Shown piece after piece: positions 1 to 9,205 of a DNA stretch of 64,000 nucleotides. The position numbers and the translations under genes were made by a program. How positions within the stretch are numbered: the first letter of the stretch is position 1; every line of letters begins with the position of its first letter. The stretch lies in assembly GCA_003249255.1 (NCBI GenBank), contig QKJP01000026.1:62001-126000 (forward strand). Direction: 5' to 3'. The notes beneath the pieces were generated by a model that was not told the origin of the DNA, ran no database searches, and saw only the letters and a program-made list of their open reading frames with translations. Source of the DNA: Bacteroidales bacterium (GTDB lineage: Bacteria; Bacteroidota; Bacteroidia; Bacteroidales; Marinilabiliaceae).

Positions 1-183
1 ATAGATCAAGTAGAAAAGAGTCGTTTTAACCTGATTGAGGCATTGGCAAGGATGGTCTTAGAATTGTTGATGGAAAATTCCCGGGTTCAAAGTGCAGAAG
101 TTGAAATTGATAAACCCCATGCTTTGAGGTATGCCGAAAGTGTATCAGTAACCTTAAGTGCTCTAAGAGATGATGTTAAGTAA
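1..183 (+). CDS. folB: Dihydroneopterin aldolase, C-terminal end (partial)
   Basis: The first 60 codons in frame 1 read into the window from the left and end at TAA 181-183. The visible end contains VEIDKPHALRYAESVSV, which is the typical C-terminal strand of the dihydroneopterin aldolase family (the KP..L and the S-V-strand). The enzyme makes 6-hydroxymethyl-dihydropterin in folate synthesis in the cytoplasm. The next gene, folK, acts on its product and overlaps it by 14 bases, so the two are translationally coupled. The start lies outside the window. Confidence 0.85.
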   Translation: MDQVEKSRFNLIEALARMVLELLMENSRVQSAEVEIDKPHALRYAESVSVTLSALRDDVK

Positions 184-565
184 TAATGAAGTAATCGTTG
201 GATTAGGATCAAATATCGATCCTGATAATAATATAGAATTGGCATTGGATAACCTAATAGACGTTTTCGATGTTATTAAAGTTTCTGATTTGGTAAGAAC
301 CAAGCCAATAGGAATTACAAATCAAGCTGACTTTATAAATGGAGCGGTTTTATTAAAAACCGGTTTTACCAACGAAAAAGTAAAAATGATTTTGAAAGAC
401 ATTGAAAATCGTTTGGGTAGAGATCGGAGTGCACCTAAATATGGCCCTCGAACCATTGATCTGGATATTGTGGTGTGGAATGGGAATGTGGTTGACCCGG
501 ATTTTTATAGCAGGGATTTTGTGCGTTCATCCGTTCAACAATTATTAGGGCGAGTGCGCGAATAG
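170..565 (+). CDS. folK: 2-amino-4-hydroxy-6-hydroxymethyldihydropteridine diphosphokinase
   Basis: Transfers pyrophosphate from ATP to 6-hydroxymethyl-dihydropterin, the step after folB in folate synthesis. The 131-aa protein shows the N-terminal GLGSN motif (residues 12-16) and the signature RDRSAPKYGPRTIDLDIV with its GPR.IDLDI core. It is shorter than the usual ~160 aa because the C-terminal strand and tail are reduced, but nothing suggests a frameshift. Two adjacent ATGs at 170 and 173 can start it, both inside the end of folB. Its stop touches the stop of the convergent reverse gene with no base between. Confidence 0.9.
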   Translation: MMLSNNEVIVGLGSNIDPDNNIELALDNLIDVFDVIKVSDLVRTKPIGITNQADFINGAVLLKTGFTNEKVKMILKDIENRLGRDRSAPKYGPRTIDLDIVVWNGNVVDPDFYSRDFVRSSVQQLLGRVRE

Positions 566-1045
566 TTATTCTTGCATATTTTGAACTATGAAATCTATTT
601 CTGCCTTATTTATTTTAGAAATGTTATCAGTAGCACCAATCGTTTTTTTAACTAATATTTTTTCGAAGAAGTTCATTTTATCCACTAAAAACTCATAACC
701 TGGAAGGACTATGAACTTGGCGTGTTTTAGTATTTTTTCCGGCAATGATTTTGCGATTTGGTCTTGAGCAATTTTTGATTTTTCCATACAACACACAAAT
801 ATTCCGAGTTGCTTAGTTAATAGAATGTTTAAATGTTTTTTACAAAAGTTAGTGGTTTTTTTGTGTGTGACTCCCATATGAATTGAGCATCCCAATATAA
901 TTTGGTCATACTTATCAATTGATTTTAGCTGATGATGTTTTAGGTTGATTAAGTCTACTTCGGTATTTGTTAAATGTGCTGCAATTGTATGTGCCAGTTT
1001 TTCGGTTGTGCCGTGCTTGGAAATATAGATAATAGCCGTTCTCAT
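566..1045 (-). CDS. Flavodoxin-domain protein (HemG-like)
   Basis: A 159-aa protein that begins with the FMN phosphate-binding loop of flavodoxins (IYISKHGTTEKLA, residues 6-18) and has a second flavodoxin-type strand (YDQIILGCSIHMG) where the isoalloxazine ring would sit. This layout fits the flavodoxin_5 / menaquinone-dependent protoporphyrinogen oxidase (HemG) group. HemG proteins are about 175 aa and membrane associated, and the C-terminal half here is less typical, so the substrate is not certain. It follows the acetyltransferase gene by five bases on the same strand. No haem genes are nearby. Confidence 0.65.
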   Translation of the reverse strand: MRTAIIYISKHGTTEKLAHTIAAHLTNTEVDLINLKHHQLKSIDKYDQIILGCSIHMGVTHKKTTNFCKKHLNILLTKQLGIFVCCMEKSKIAQDQIAKSLPEKILKHAKFIVLPGYEFLVDKMNFFEKILVKKTIGATDNISKINKAEIDFIVQNMQE

Positions 1046-1050
1046 TTTCT

Positions 1051-1515
1051 TTAGTTTCTTTTTTGCAAATAGATTAATGATTGATTTTCTGTAATCGTTT
1101 CCGTTTTAATCCTGCTATAGCCCATGTGCTGATACAGTCCCAAGTTTTTTTCATCCTTATGTCCGGTAAATAATTCGTACACAGAACACGAATTGAATGG
1201 TTGCTCAATGGTCTTCAAAAGTTGTTTGCCATATCCTTTGTTTTGGTATTCGGGATGAACAATCAATCGGCCTATATAGCAGATGTTGTTTTTTTCAAAA
1301 GCTCTTACACTTCCTATGATGGAATCATTAATCTTCAATTTAAGGAAAAGATTTTTTGCATAATCTTGAAGGATTGATTCATAGCTTTGAGCCAGAGGTG
1401 GGATGTCAGTAGTATTATAACGTTCTCCAACTTCTTTGTAACATGTTTTTTGCAGCTTTAGAATTTCTGATAAATCTTCTCTTGTTGCAACATCAATTTT
1501 TATGGCTTCAGTCAT
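1051..1515 (-). CDS. GNAT family N-acetyltransferase
   Basis: A 154-aa single-domain acetyltransferase. The acetyl-CoA binding motif A is clear as LIVHPEYQNKGYGKQLL (the Q-x-x-G-x-G loop), and the C-terminal GYSRIKTETI strand is typical of the fold. Substrate cannot be read from sequence. It is upstream of, and probably co-transcribed with, the flavodoxin-domain gene. The region between it and the large forward gene at 1742 must hold two divergent promoters. Confidence 0.8.
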   Translation of the reverse strand: MTEAIKIDVATREDLSEILKLQKTCYKEVGERYNTTDIPPLAQSYESILQDYAKNLFLKLKINDSIIGSVRAFEKNNICYIGRLIVHPEYQNKGYGKQLLKTIEQPFNSCSVYELFTGHKDEKNLGLYQHMGYSRIKTETITENQSLIYLQKRN

Positions 1516-1741
1516 CTTTAGTGTGCATTGATTTTTCTATGACCATTGAAGATACGTATTTGTGTTTTATTTTACTAATGAACAATGGATCAAATTAATT
1601 TAAACTATTGGAGTTGAGTAATAATATTTGATTACTAAAGATAATCCGGGTGTTTATTCATATAGGGTTGTAATCAATTTAAATGTCTGCTAACTAGAAG
1701 TATCTAGTTAAGAACTTTGCATAACCAAACCAACCTATTTT

Positions 1742-4700
1742 ATGAAAATTTCTCACGCACTCATTGTTGTCTCTTTGGGGGTGACAAGCCAACCTGTTTT
1801 GGCAACTAAACCGTCTAATAAATTATCAAAAGCACCTTCACCTGTATGTGATTTAAAAGCAACTCCTGTTGATCCAATTTGTGAGGGAAAGAGCGTTTCG
1901 TTAACAGCTACAACATCTTCCGGGGATTTGTTTGAATGGCGGGATGCGAGTGATAAAGTATTAAAACAAGAAATTGCTCCCGGAGTAAGTATTCCGGCTG
2001 TTCAACCAGTTGTTTCACCTTCAGCTACATCCATTTATACTGTGCGTTCTACAGTCGGATTAAATTTGGTTAAAAATGGAGATTTTGATCAAGCAATGAC
2101 TAATGCTGAAATCGATGCTTTGAGTGATTATAACCTAAGAACTACACCTGGGGATCTCAATCCCTATAATTCTGAATTTGGCATTGGTCATTCTGCCAAA
2201 GCTTTTAATAATGCCTGGTTTTTAGAACCCGGCAATCCTTATGATCCTTATGAAACTAATCCACCTTCAGGAAATATGTTGGTTTTTGATGGATCAAGTA
2301 ATACCTCATTAATTGTTTATAAAACCACCATAGATGTTGAGCCCAATAAAGATTATGTTTTTTCGGCTTGGGTATGTAATATTCATTCCTTGCATTCTTT
2401 TCCCTATAAGTTGCAGTTTACCATCGGAACTACCCAACTGGATATAATAGATGGTTCATTAACCAATACCATTATTGATAATACGAATCCTGAATGGTTT
2501 AGGTATCATACCGTTTGGCCTTCTGGTTCAATGAGTGGAACTATAGAAATTACCCTCAAGAATACTAACAATAGTTATAATGGTAACGATTTTGCTTTAG
2601 ATAACATCAGTTTTCAGGAAGTGTGTGAGGATAATGTTCAAGTTGTTGTAAATGAAAATCCAAGTGTCATTCTTTCTGACCAGGAAGTGTGTGAAGGGTT
2701 GGAATATACCATAGATAATAATTCAGTCACCAAAGGTACCGGAAATATATTGACTCATACCTGGAAAGATTTATCTGGTATTTTAAAAGCCACTGATGTA
2801 CAAAATCCGGTAGTTATAGGCAATGCAGGAGTAAAAGTGTACCCATTAACCTATACAGTTACTGATGAAAATAAGTGTTCCGCTAGTGAAACCATTGATT
2901 TTTCTGTTAAATCATTACCCATTACTACTCCAATGGTACGAGAAATTTGTCCCGGGACTAGCTTTACTTTAGCAGCAAATCCTTCCAAATCTTATATTTG
3001 GGAAGATAAATCGGGCAACGTATTGAGTGGCTCTGATCTCACAGTTAGTGATGAAGGTGTATTTACCTATAACGAAGTTGTTTCGCCAACTGCATTAGTG
3101 TGTGCCGAAACAGGTACCTTAGAGATTAAGCATTATTTAGTTACGGCTCCAGTAATTAATGGAGGAAAGCCGGAGGTAGAGTTTTGTGAAGGGGATTATG
3201 TTGATATCGATGCAGGAGCTTATTCTAATTACGATTGGAGTGATTCATCATACGATCAACGCCAATACAGGATTACCACCGATAAAAGCGCACTTTCAGT
3301 AACGATTACTGATGCCAATGGCTGTAAATCAAGTTCAAATTCAATTGATGTCATCGTAAATGCCAATCCTCAAATCACAGGATTAAATAAGCAATTTACT
3401 TGTGAAGGGCCATCTTATCAAATTAAAAATAGTGGAGTGGTGGCAGGAGACGGATCAACCTTAACGCATTTATGGCAAGATTTAAATTCTATTTTAGAAG
3501 ATGTAAATGTACAAGAACCAATAGTTAAGGCTGCCACTGTTGCCAATCCTTCTTACGGTCTTCGTTATACAGTAAGTGACGAAAATGGATGTAGCGATGC
3601 CCTTGATATCGCCTTAGAAGTAGGGGCTTCAACAATTATTCCTTTGGTTCAAGCCGAAATTTGTCCGGAAGGCACATATTCATTAACTACACCTTCCGGT
3701 AAAACTTATAATTGGTTTAATGGCACTTCGCCATTAACAAATCTCAATGTGAATGCAGAAGGGGTTTATTCTTTTGTGGAACAAGTTCCGGCAGGCACTA
3801 ATTCCTGTGGTGAAACAGGATCTATCGAGATTCAGCATTATGCTGTCACTACTCCGGTGTTGAATGGAGGGAAAGCTAGCATTGATTTGTGTGATGGTGA
3901 AATGGTAGATTTAGATGCGGGTTCTTATGCGGGTTATGATTGGAATGATTCACCTTTTGATGAACAGCTTTATACCATCTCATCTTCCAAAACGGCACTT
4001 GCAGTTACTGTAACAGATGGAAACGGCTGTAAAACAACATCAAATGCTGTTGATATCGCTGTTCATACCAAACCTCAGATTAACGGTTTGGGTAATTTAT
4101 TTACGTGTGAGGGGAATGTTTTCCAAATTGAAAACTCAGGTGTTTTACCCGGTGATGGATCAACCTTAACGCATTTATGGCAAGATTTAAATTCTATTTT
4201 AGAAGATGTAAATGTACAAGAGCCAATAGTTAAGGCTGCCACAGTTGCCAATCCTTCTTACGGTCTTCGTTATACAGTAAGTGACGAAAATGGATGTAGT
4301 GATGCCCTTGATATCGCCTTAGAAGTAGGGGCTTCAACAATTATTCCTTTGGTTCAAGCCGAAATTTGTCCGGAAGGCACATATTCATTAACAACACCTT
4401 CCGGTAAAACTTATAATTGGTTTAATGGGACTTCGCTTTTATCAGTTCTCAATGTGAATGCAGAAGGGGTTTATTCTTTTGTGGAGCAGGTTCCGGCAGG
4501 CACTAATTCCTGTGGTGAAACAGGAACGATCGAGATTCAGCATTATGCTGTCGCTACCCCGGTGTTGAATGGAGGGAAAGCTAGCATTGATTTGTGTGAT
4601 GGTGAAATGGTAAATTTAGATGCGGGTTCTTATGCGGGTTATGATTGGAATGATTCACCTTTTGATGAACAGCTTTATGCCATCTCATCTTCCAAAACGG

Positions 4701-6664
4701 CACTTGCAGTAACGGTTACAGATGGAAATGGCTGCAAAACAACATCAAATGCTGTTGATATCGCTGTTCATACCAATCCTCAGATTAACGGTTTGGGTAA
4801 TTTATTTACGTGTGAGGGAAACGTTTTTCAAATTGAAAACTCCGGTGTTTTACCCGGTGATGGATCAACCTTAACGCATACATGGGTTGATCCAAGCAAT
4901 ATTTTGGAAGATACGGATGTTCAGGAGCCCAATGTTAAAATAGCCACAGTTGCCAATCCTGCCTATAATTTGCAATATGTTGTGAGTGATGAATATGGTT
5001 GCGAAGATGTGGTTGATATTGAACTTGAAGTAGGTTCAATACCTGTGATTCCATTAGTTCAAGAGGAAATATGCCCGGATGGAAATTTCCTATTAAGTTC
5101 CCCAAGCGGAAAAAATTATGAATGGTATGTTGGTAATGCCCCAAGTATCACACCGGTATCTGATTTAAGTGTAAATGCTGAAGGATTGTATTCTTTTATA
5201 GAACAAATTCCGGATGGAGTTAATGCTTGTGGGGAAATTGGAACTTTAGAAATTTCTCATTACGCTTCTCCCAATCCCGAAATTAACGATGGCAATCAAA
5301 CCTTAGAAATTTGCCCAACCTTACCAGTGGATTTATCGGTTGAGCTATCAGATAATCGAATCATCAATAGTTACAATTGGAGTGAAGATGATGGGAGTGC
5401 TGATGAGGTATTAACCACAAATTCGCTTGGTACTTTAATATTTGTATCAGTCATTGATAACAATAATTGTGAGTGGAGATCGAATGATGTAACATTAGAA
5501 GCTCAGCCTCAATTATCCTATATGCTCGATCTTGATCAACGCGTTTGTCCTTATAAGCCAATTGAATTACAAGCAGAACCAGGTTTTGTAAATTATAGTT
5601 GGCTATTAAATGGCGTATCTGTAGGAACAACTGCAAGTATTATGGTTGATGCAGCAGGTACCTATACATCTGTAGTAAATGATGGATGTTATGAATATAG
5701 TGCGGATGTCGATATATCAGAATCGGAAATTCCGGTTTATCAATTAAGTGAGCAGGATCCTTTCTGTCCAAATGAAGATTTAATGCTTGATGCAGCAGAA
5801 GGAGGAGTTGAGTACGAGACTTACCGATGGTTGATGAATGGTACAGAGGTTTCAACTAATCGTTATGTTAAAGTGCGTGAGCCTGGTATTTATAAGTCAG
5901 AGGTGTATGATGGCTGTTATGCTTTAGCTTCTCAAATAGAGATAGAGGCTTTACCGGAAGGTACTTATGAGTTGAATCAGGATCAGGGTATTTGCCCTGA
6001 AATGAAAACTGTTTTAGAAGCAAATTCTGATTATCAAAGTTATCGATGGGAAAAGGATGGTGTGGTTATTTCTAATAATCAGATGATAGAAGTGACAGAT
6101 CCTGGAACTTATGTTTCAATCGTTAATGATGGTTGTTATACTTATACATCTTCAGTGGAATTAGAAGTTTATGCACAACCTAAATTTACTACTGTGACAA
6201 CGATTCCGGGAGAAGCAAAAGTGATTGCCGGAGAAGGGCAAGCGCCGTTTAAATATGCAATTGTTGGTCCGGATATTGATTTTACCAATTTTAGTGATGA
6301 AAATCATTTTGAAGATTTATTTGGAGGTGATTATCAGTTAATTGTGAGAGATGATAATGGTTGTGAGAATAAGCAACTGGTAAATGTGCCACACCAGTTA
6401 ATTTCAGCTCCAAACTTCTTTTCACCTAACGGGGATGGGGTTAATGATTATTGGGAGATCAAGAATATACATAAATATCCGAATTCTACAGTGATCATTT
6501 ATGATCGATTTGGAAAAACGCTTGCAGAATACAAAGGAAGTGATAAGGGATGGGATGGAATGTATAATGGTCGATTATTACCAATGGATGCTTATTGGTA
6601 TGTGGTTGTTCAGGAAAAAACAGAACTGGTATTACAAGGATTTTTTACTCTTTTAAGGAAATAA
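1742..6664 (+). CDS. Giant T9SS-exported surface protein with Ig/PKD-like repeats and type B sorting domain
   Basis: A 1640-aa protein with a signal peptide (residues 1-21, ending VLA). Residues ~105-295 look like a jelly-roll binding domain (starts LVKNGDFDQA, ends NDFALDNISFQEV). About ten Cys-containing Ig/PKD-like modules follow, many with a C-E-G or IC-P opening and a DENGC-type strand. The C-terminus (from about residue 1555, NFFSPNGDGVNDYWEI onward) is the gliding-motility-associated type B T9SS domain, which directs export through the outer membrane and surface attachment. The middle holds a 705-bp tandem duplication (separate entry). The role is probably adhesion or matrix; no catalytic domain is visible. 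It sits alone between divergent and convergent neighbours. Confidence 0.88.
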   Translation: MKISHALIVVSLGVTSQPVLATKPSNKLSKAPSPVCDLKATPVDPICEGKSVSLTATTSSGDLFEWRDASDKVLKQEIAPGVSIPAVQPVVSPSATSIYTVRSTVGLNLVKNGDFDQAMTNAEIDALSDYNLRTTPGDLNPYNSEFGIGHSAKAFNNAWFLEPGNPYDPYETNPPSGNMLVFDGSSNTSLIVYKTTIDVEPNKDYVFSAWVCNIHSLHSFPYKLQFTIGTTQLDIIDGSLTNTIIDNTNPEWFRYHTVWPSGSMSGTIEITLKNTNNSYNGNDFALDNISFQEVCEDNVQVVVNENPSVILSDQEVCEGLEYTIDNNSVTKGTGNILTHTWKDLSGILKATDVQNPVVIGNAGVKVYPLTYTVTDENKCSASETIDFSVKSLPITTPMVREICPGTSFTLAANPSKSYIWEDKSGNVLSGSDLTVSDEGVFTYNEVVSPTALVCAETGTLEIKHYLVTAPVINGGKPEVEFCEGDYVDIDAGAYSNYDWSDSSYDQRQYRITTDKSALSVTITDANGCKSSSNSIDVIVNANPQITGLNKQFTCEGPSYQIKNSGVVAGDGSTLTHLWQDLNSILEDVNVQEPIVKAATVANPSYGLRYTVSDENGCSDALDIALEVGASTIIPLVQAEICPEGTYSLTTPSGKTYNWFNGTSPLTNLNVNAEGVYSFVEQVPAGTNSCGETGSIEIQHYAVTTPVLNGGKASIDLCDGEMVDLDAGSYAGYDWNDSPFDEQLYTISSSKTALAVTVTDGNGCKTTSNAVDIAVHTKPQINGLGNLFTCEGNVFQIENSGVLPGDGSTLTHLWQDLNSILEDVNVQEPIVKAATVANPSYGLRYTVSDENGCSDALDIALEVGASTIIPLVQAEICPEGTYSLTTPSGKTYNWFNGTSLLSVLNVNAEGVYSFVEQVPAGTNSCGETGTIEIQHYAVATPVLNGGKASIDLCDGEMVNLDAGSYAGYDWNDSPFDEQLYAISSSKTALAVTVTDGNGCKTTSNAVDIAVHTNPQINGLGNLFTCEGNVFQIENSGVLPGDGSTLTHTWVDPSNILEDTDVQEPNVKIATVANPAYNLQYVVSDEYGCEDVVDIELEVGSIPVIPLVQEEICPDGNFLLSSPSGKNYEWYVGNAPSITPVSDLSVNAEGLYSFIEQIPDGVNACGEIGTLEISHYASPNPEINDGNQTLEICPTLPVDLSVELSDNRIINSYNWSEDDGSADEVLTTNSLGTLIFVSVIDNNNCEWRSNDVTLEAQPQLSYMLDLDQRVCPYKPIELQAEPGFVNYSWLLNGVSVGTTASIMVDAAGTYTSVVNDGCYEYSADVDISESEIPVYQLSEQDPFCPNEDLMLDAAEGGVEYETYRWLMNGTEVSTNRYVKVREPGIYKSEVYDGCYALASQIEIEALPEGTYELNQDQGICPEMKTVLEANSDYQSYRWEKDGVVISNNQMIEVTDPGTYVSIVNDGCYTYTSSVELEVYAQPKFTTVTTIPGEAKVIAGEGQAPFKYAIVGPDIDFTNFSDENHFEDLFGGDYQLIVRDDNGCENKQLVNVPHQLISAPNFFSPNGDGVNDYWEIKNIHKYPNSTVIIYDRFGKTLAEYKGSDKGWDGMYNGRLLPMDAYWYVVVQEKTELVLQGFFTLLRK
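3452..4861 (+). repeat. 705-bp tandem duplication inside the T9SS protein gene
   Basis: Two consecutive copies, about 3452-4156 and 4157-4861, are almost identical at the DNA level, with only a handful of substitutions in the first 300 bases. Each encodes 235 residues, so the frame is kept. The flanking modules before 3452 and after 4861 are clearly homologous but diverged. This points to a recent unequal exchange, or to homogenisation between copies. Exact boundaries depend on where identity decays. Confidence 0.9.
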
Positions 6665-6681
6665 ATTCATTAGGAATTGAG

Positions 6682-6786
6682 AATTGGAGAAAAGACATCT
6701 TGAGGTGAGTAGATAAGTACATACATTTTATTGATAAGTTTTTAACTACTTACCTCTAAAGACTTTTTTGAGTTTTTTCTCCAATT
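6682..6786. terminator. Long imperfect hairpin between convergent genes
   Basis: The left arm 6682-6712 (AATTGGAGAAAA...GGTGAGTAG) is matched by the right arm 6746-6786 read in reverse complement (CTACTTACCTC...TTTTCTCCAATT), with an internal bulge and a loop of about 33 bases. A T-run follows on the forward strand. It lies between the stop of the T9SS protein gene and the stop of the reverse-strand glpF and probably ends transcription from both sides. Confidence 0.6.
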
Positions 6787-6808
6787 TTTTAATGCGAAAA
6801 TAAATCAA

Positions 6809-7609
6809 TTAGACCTGTTTTACTCTTTTCATTGCAGGTTCTAATACTTTTCTGAAGAAAGTAGCAGCCAAACTACCTCCAATAATGGGAGATAGAATAT
6901 ATATCCAGAAGAAGCCTCCTGAAGTATCCGGGAAAGCATAATCTTTCCAACCAAATATCCAGGCCACCATTCTTGGACCAAAATCACGAGCCGGATTTAA
7001 CCCTGCTTGCGTTAGTGGTGCAATCAAGCAAATAATGGAACTTACTGTTAATCCAATAAATACCGGAGCTAATTTGTTTTCCGGTTTTACAAGATTACAA
7101 TCTTCTGTTAATGCCATAATCATCAATACTAATAAAAAAGTACCAAATGCTTCTCCGGCAATGGCTAAAGGCATGGTTACAATAGCAGTAGACCCTTTCA
7201 CCGAATAATATTCACCAAACATTTTGGCTGTTTGAATAGATGCTTCAGTACCACGTACAATTCCATTTGCTGTTTCAAATTGTGCAATAGATGGAGAAAA
7301 TAGGGAATATATGGCCAAACCGCCCATAAACGCACCAATTAACTGAGCAATAAGATAGACTGGAAGTTTTTTGACATGCATTCTTTTGCTAACGGCCATG
7401 GCTATACTTACAGCAGGATTAAGGTGTGCATTTGATAAATGACCTGTTAAGTAAATCGCCAAAGTTACTCCAATGCCCCAAATCAGAGCTATTTGCATTA
7501 AGCCGGAATGGGCATCAAATAATATTGTAGTAGCCACAGATCCACATCCGAAAAGTACAAGGATGAATGTTCCTAATACTTCACCCAAAAATTCTTTTTT
7601 ATAATTCAT
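6809..7609 (-). CDS. glpF: Glycerol uptake facilitator / aquaglyceroporin (MIP family)
   Basis: A 266-aa six-helix channel protein. Both pore motifs are present: NPA at residues 64-66 (HLNPAVS) and NPARD at 205-209 (GLNPARDFGP). The Asp directly after the second motif, together with the GHLSNAHLNP half-helix, is typical of glycerol-conducting members rather than strict water channels. It passes glycerol and similar small polyols through the inner membrane. It is the last gene of a three-gene reverse operon, six bases after the DUF4332-like gene. No glycerol kinase is adjacent, so its metabolic partner lies elsewhere. Confidence 0.9.
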   Translation of the reverse strand: MNYKKEFLGEVLGTFILVLFGCGSVATTILFDAHSGLMQIALIWGIGVTLAIYLTGHLSNAHLNPAVSIAMAVSKRMHVKKLPVYLIAQLIGAFMGGLAIYSLFSPSIAQFETANGIVRGTEASIQTAKMFGEYYSVKGSTAIVTMPLAIAGEAFGTFLLVLMIMALTEDCNLVKPENKLAPVFIGLTVSSIICLIAPLTQAGLNPARDFGPRMVAWIFGWKDYAFPDTSGGFFWIYILSPIIGGSLAATFFRKVLEPAMKRVKQV

Positions 7610-7615
7610 CGAAAT

Positions 7616-8302
7616 CTACTTGGAGGAATAAGTAATATCAATCGTCAGTTTTTTAGCTTCTTCAACACATAGTTTCACATCGTTCAACCCTATATTTCCT
7701 TTGTAAAGTTGTTTTTCTTTGTTTTGGGAAAGAATGTCTTCGTATAATTTAGTGTAATCAGCTTTGGCTACAGCTTCGGTAGTTTTATAACCACAAGTGT
7801 ATAAGACAAAGGCAAAGGTGGAATTAACCCATTTAATGCGGGTTAAATCACACAATTGGGTTATTAACCTTAGTTCGTCTTCATTTACTTGAACACTTTC
7901 GCTTAATGTAAATCTATCTTGTGGTGTTAGTACCTTGTCATAAAGTTGAACCGCAGTTTTGATACCTTGTTGTTCAAGCTTTTGAATACTTGTTTGACTT
8001 AGGCATGAAAAATCTTTTAATTTCGGAGGCGTTTTTTGGTAACTCTTTATTTCTCTCAATAATAAAGTTAAGTAATCTATATCAACCTGAGTTTCTTCCG
8101 AGTAATTAAAGGTAGCCTGTTTGTTTTTACATTTAATAAGCAGTTCCTTAATGCTTTGAATACCGGCATTAGTCAGTAAGCTGAATTGATAATCTATGTT
8201 GTTTAATAACGGTCTTCTACTTGGTATTAAATCTGAAGTTATCAGGCTTTCTTTAAACTGATTCAAGGTGATTTTACTCAAGTCGATATAGTAGGCCATC
8301 AT
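7616..8302 (-). CDS. DUF4332-like helix-hairpin-helix protein
   Basis: A 228-aa soluble, mostly helical protein. It has two recognisable segments with helix-hairpin-helix character: LSQTSIQKLEQQGIKTAVQLYDKV (residues ~105-128) and CDLTRIKWVNSTFAFVLYTCGYKTTEAVAKADY, which resembles DUF4332. Such domains usually contact DNA or proteins. It starts directly after the stop of the exonuclease III gene (TAA then ATGATG) and is followed by glpF. The coupling with xth is consistent with, but does not prove, a DNA-related role. Confidence 0.55.
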   Translation of the reverse strand: MMAYYIDLSKITLNQFKESLITSDLIPSRRPLLNNIDYQFSLLTNAGIQSIKELLIKCKNKQATFNYSEETQVDIDYLTLLLREIKSYQKTPPKLKDFSCLSQTSIQKLEQQGIKTAVQLYDKVLTPQDRFTLSESVQVNEDELRLITQLCDLTRIKWVNSTFAFVLYTCGYKTTEAVAKADYTKLYEDILSQNKEKQLYKGNIGLNDVKLCVEEAKKLTIDITYSSK

Positions 8303-9070
8303 TTAATTATTTAAGGAAATACCTACCGGACAGTGATCTGATCCCATCACATCATTTAATATAAAAGCATCTTTTATCTTTGGTAAGAAATTTTCACTAG
8401 CTAAAAAGTAATCGATTCTCCACCCAATGTTTTTAGTACGGGCACCGGCACGATAGCTCCACCAGCTATAAATATCTGTTTGTTTCGGATAAAAATGGCG
8501 GAAAGTATCTTTAAGTCCACCATTGGTGAAACGATCCATACCATCAATTTCCTTTTGTGTAAACCCAGCCGATTTATTGTAGTTTGCTTTGGGGCGAGCT
8601 AAGTCAATCTCAGTATGTGCTACGTTAAAATCCCCACAAACTAATACCGGTTTTGTTTCCTCCAGTTTTTTTAGGTAATTGTAAAACGCTAAATCCCATT
8701 CTTGACGGTAATCAATACGGTTTAAATCATTTTGAGAATTGGGAACATATACGTTTACTAAAAAGAAATCTTTGTACTCAGCACATAACACACGGCCTTC
8801 GTTATCATGTTCCTCAATGCCCATGTTTGGAGTAACGTTTAAGGGTTCTTCTTTTGAAATGATTGCAACACCGGAATATCCTTTTTTTTCTGCCGAGTTA
8901 GAGAAAATATGATAGTCGGTTAAGTCCTTAAGAGCCTCTGCAACTTGATCATCCTGTGCCTTGGTTTCTTGCAGGCAAAGTATATCGGCATTCATTTGAT
9001 TAAAATCTTCAAAGAAATTCTTTTTAACAACGGCTCTTAAACCGTTTACGTTCCAGGATATTAATTTCAT
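8303..9070 (-). CDS. xth: Exodeoxyribonuclease III / AP endonuclease
   Basis: A 255-aa single-domain enzyme of the exonuclease III / Ape1 family that cuts DNA at abasic sites and removes 3' blocks in base excision repair. Family motifs are all visible: WNVNGLRA at the start, LQETK with the metal-binding Glu (residue ~35), VYVPN, CGDFNVAH (Asp/Asn), SWWSYR and GSDHCPVGI with the catalytic Asp-His near the C-terminus. It is the first gene of the operon that continues with the DUF4332-like gene and glpF, and is divergent from the ECF sigma gene. Confidence 0.95.
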   Translation of the reverse strand: MKLISWNVNGLRAVVKKNFFEDFNQMNADILCLQETKAQDDQVAEALKDLTDYHIFSNSAEKKGYSGVAIISKEEPLNVTPNMGIEEHDNEGRVLCAEYKDFFLVNVYVPNSQNDLNRIDYRQEWDLAFYNYLKKLEETKPVLVCGDFNVAHTEIDLARPKANYNKSAGFTQKEIDGMDRFTNGGLKDTFRHFYPKQTDIYSWWSYRAGARTKNIGWRIDYFLASENFLPKIKDAFILNDVMGSDHCPVGISLNN

Positions 9071-9205
9071 TTTAGCTTTATATGTATTTGTTTTATCTTT
9101 AACTACTAAACAATTTCAATTTGTTATGGTTGAAAGAAAGGAGGTTTTATTGCGGCCGCAAGATACAGAAACTCTGTTTTTCAACCGCTTTATAAAATTG
9201 TAAAA

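Noticed and set aside
170-565. FolK as a truncated pseudogene
   Set aside because: The protein is short, but the substrate and ATP motifs are intact, the frame is clean and it is coupled to folB. A reduced C-terminus is the simpler explanation.
3452-4861. CRISPR-like or mobile repeat
   Set aside because: The repeat unit is 705 bp, in frame and wholly coding, with no spacers; it is a domain duplication.
4935-5855. Three reverse-strand open frames inside the T9SS protein gene
   Set aside because: They are antisense to a long gene with clear domains and have no recognisable protein features.
9152-9159. GCGGCCGC (NotI-type palindrome), similar word at about 17934
   Set aside because: An eight-base GC palindrome; there is no sign of cloning or of a regulatory role, and the second word is inside a gene.
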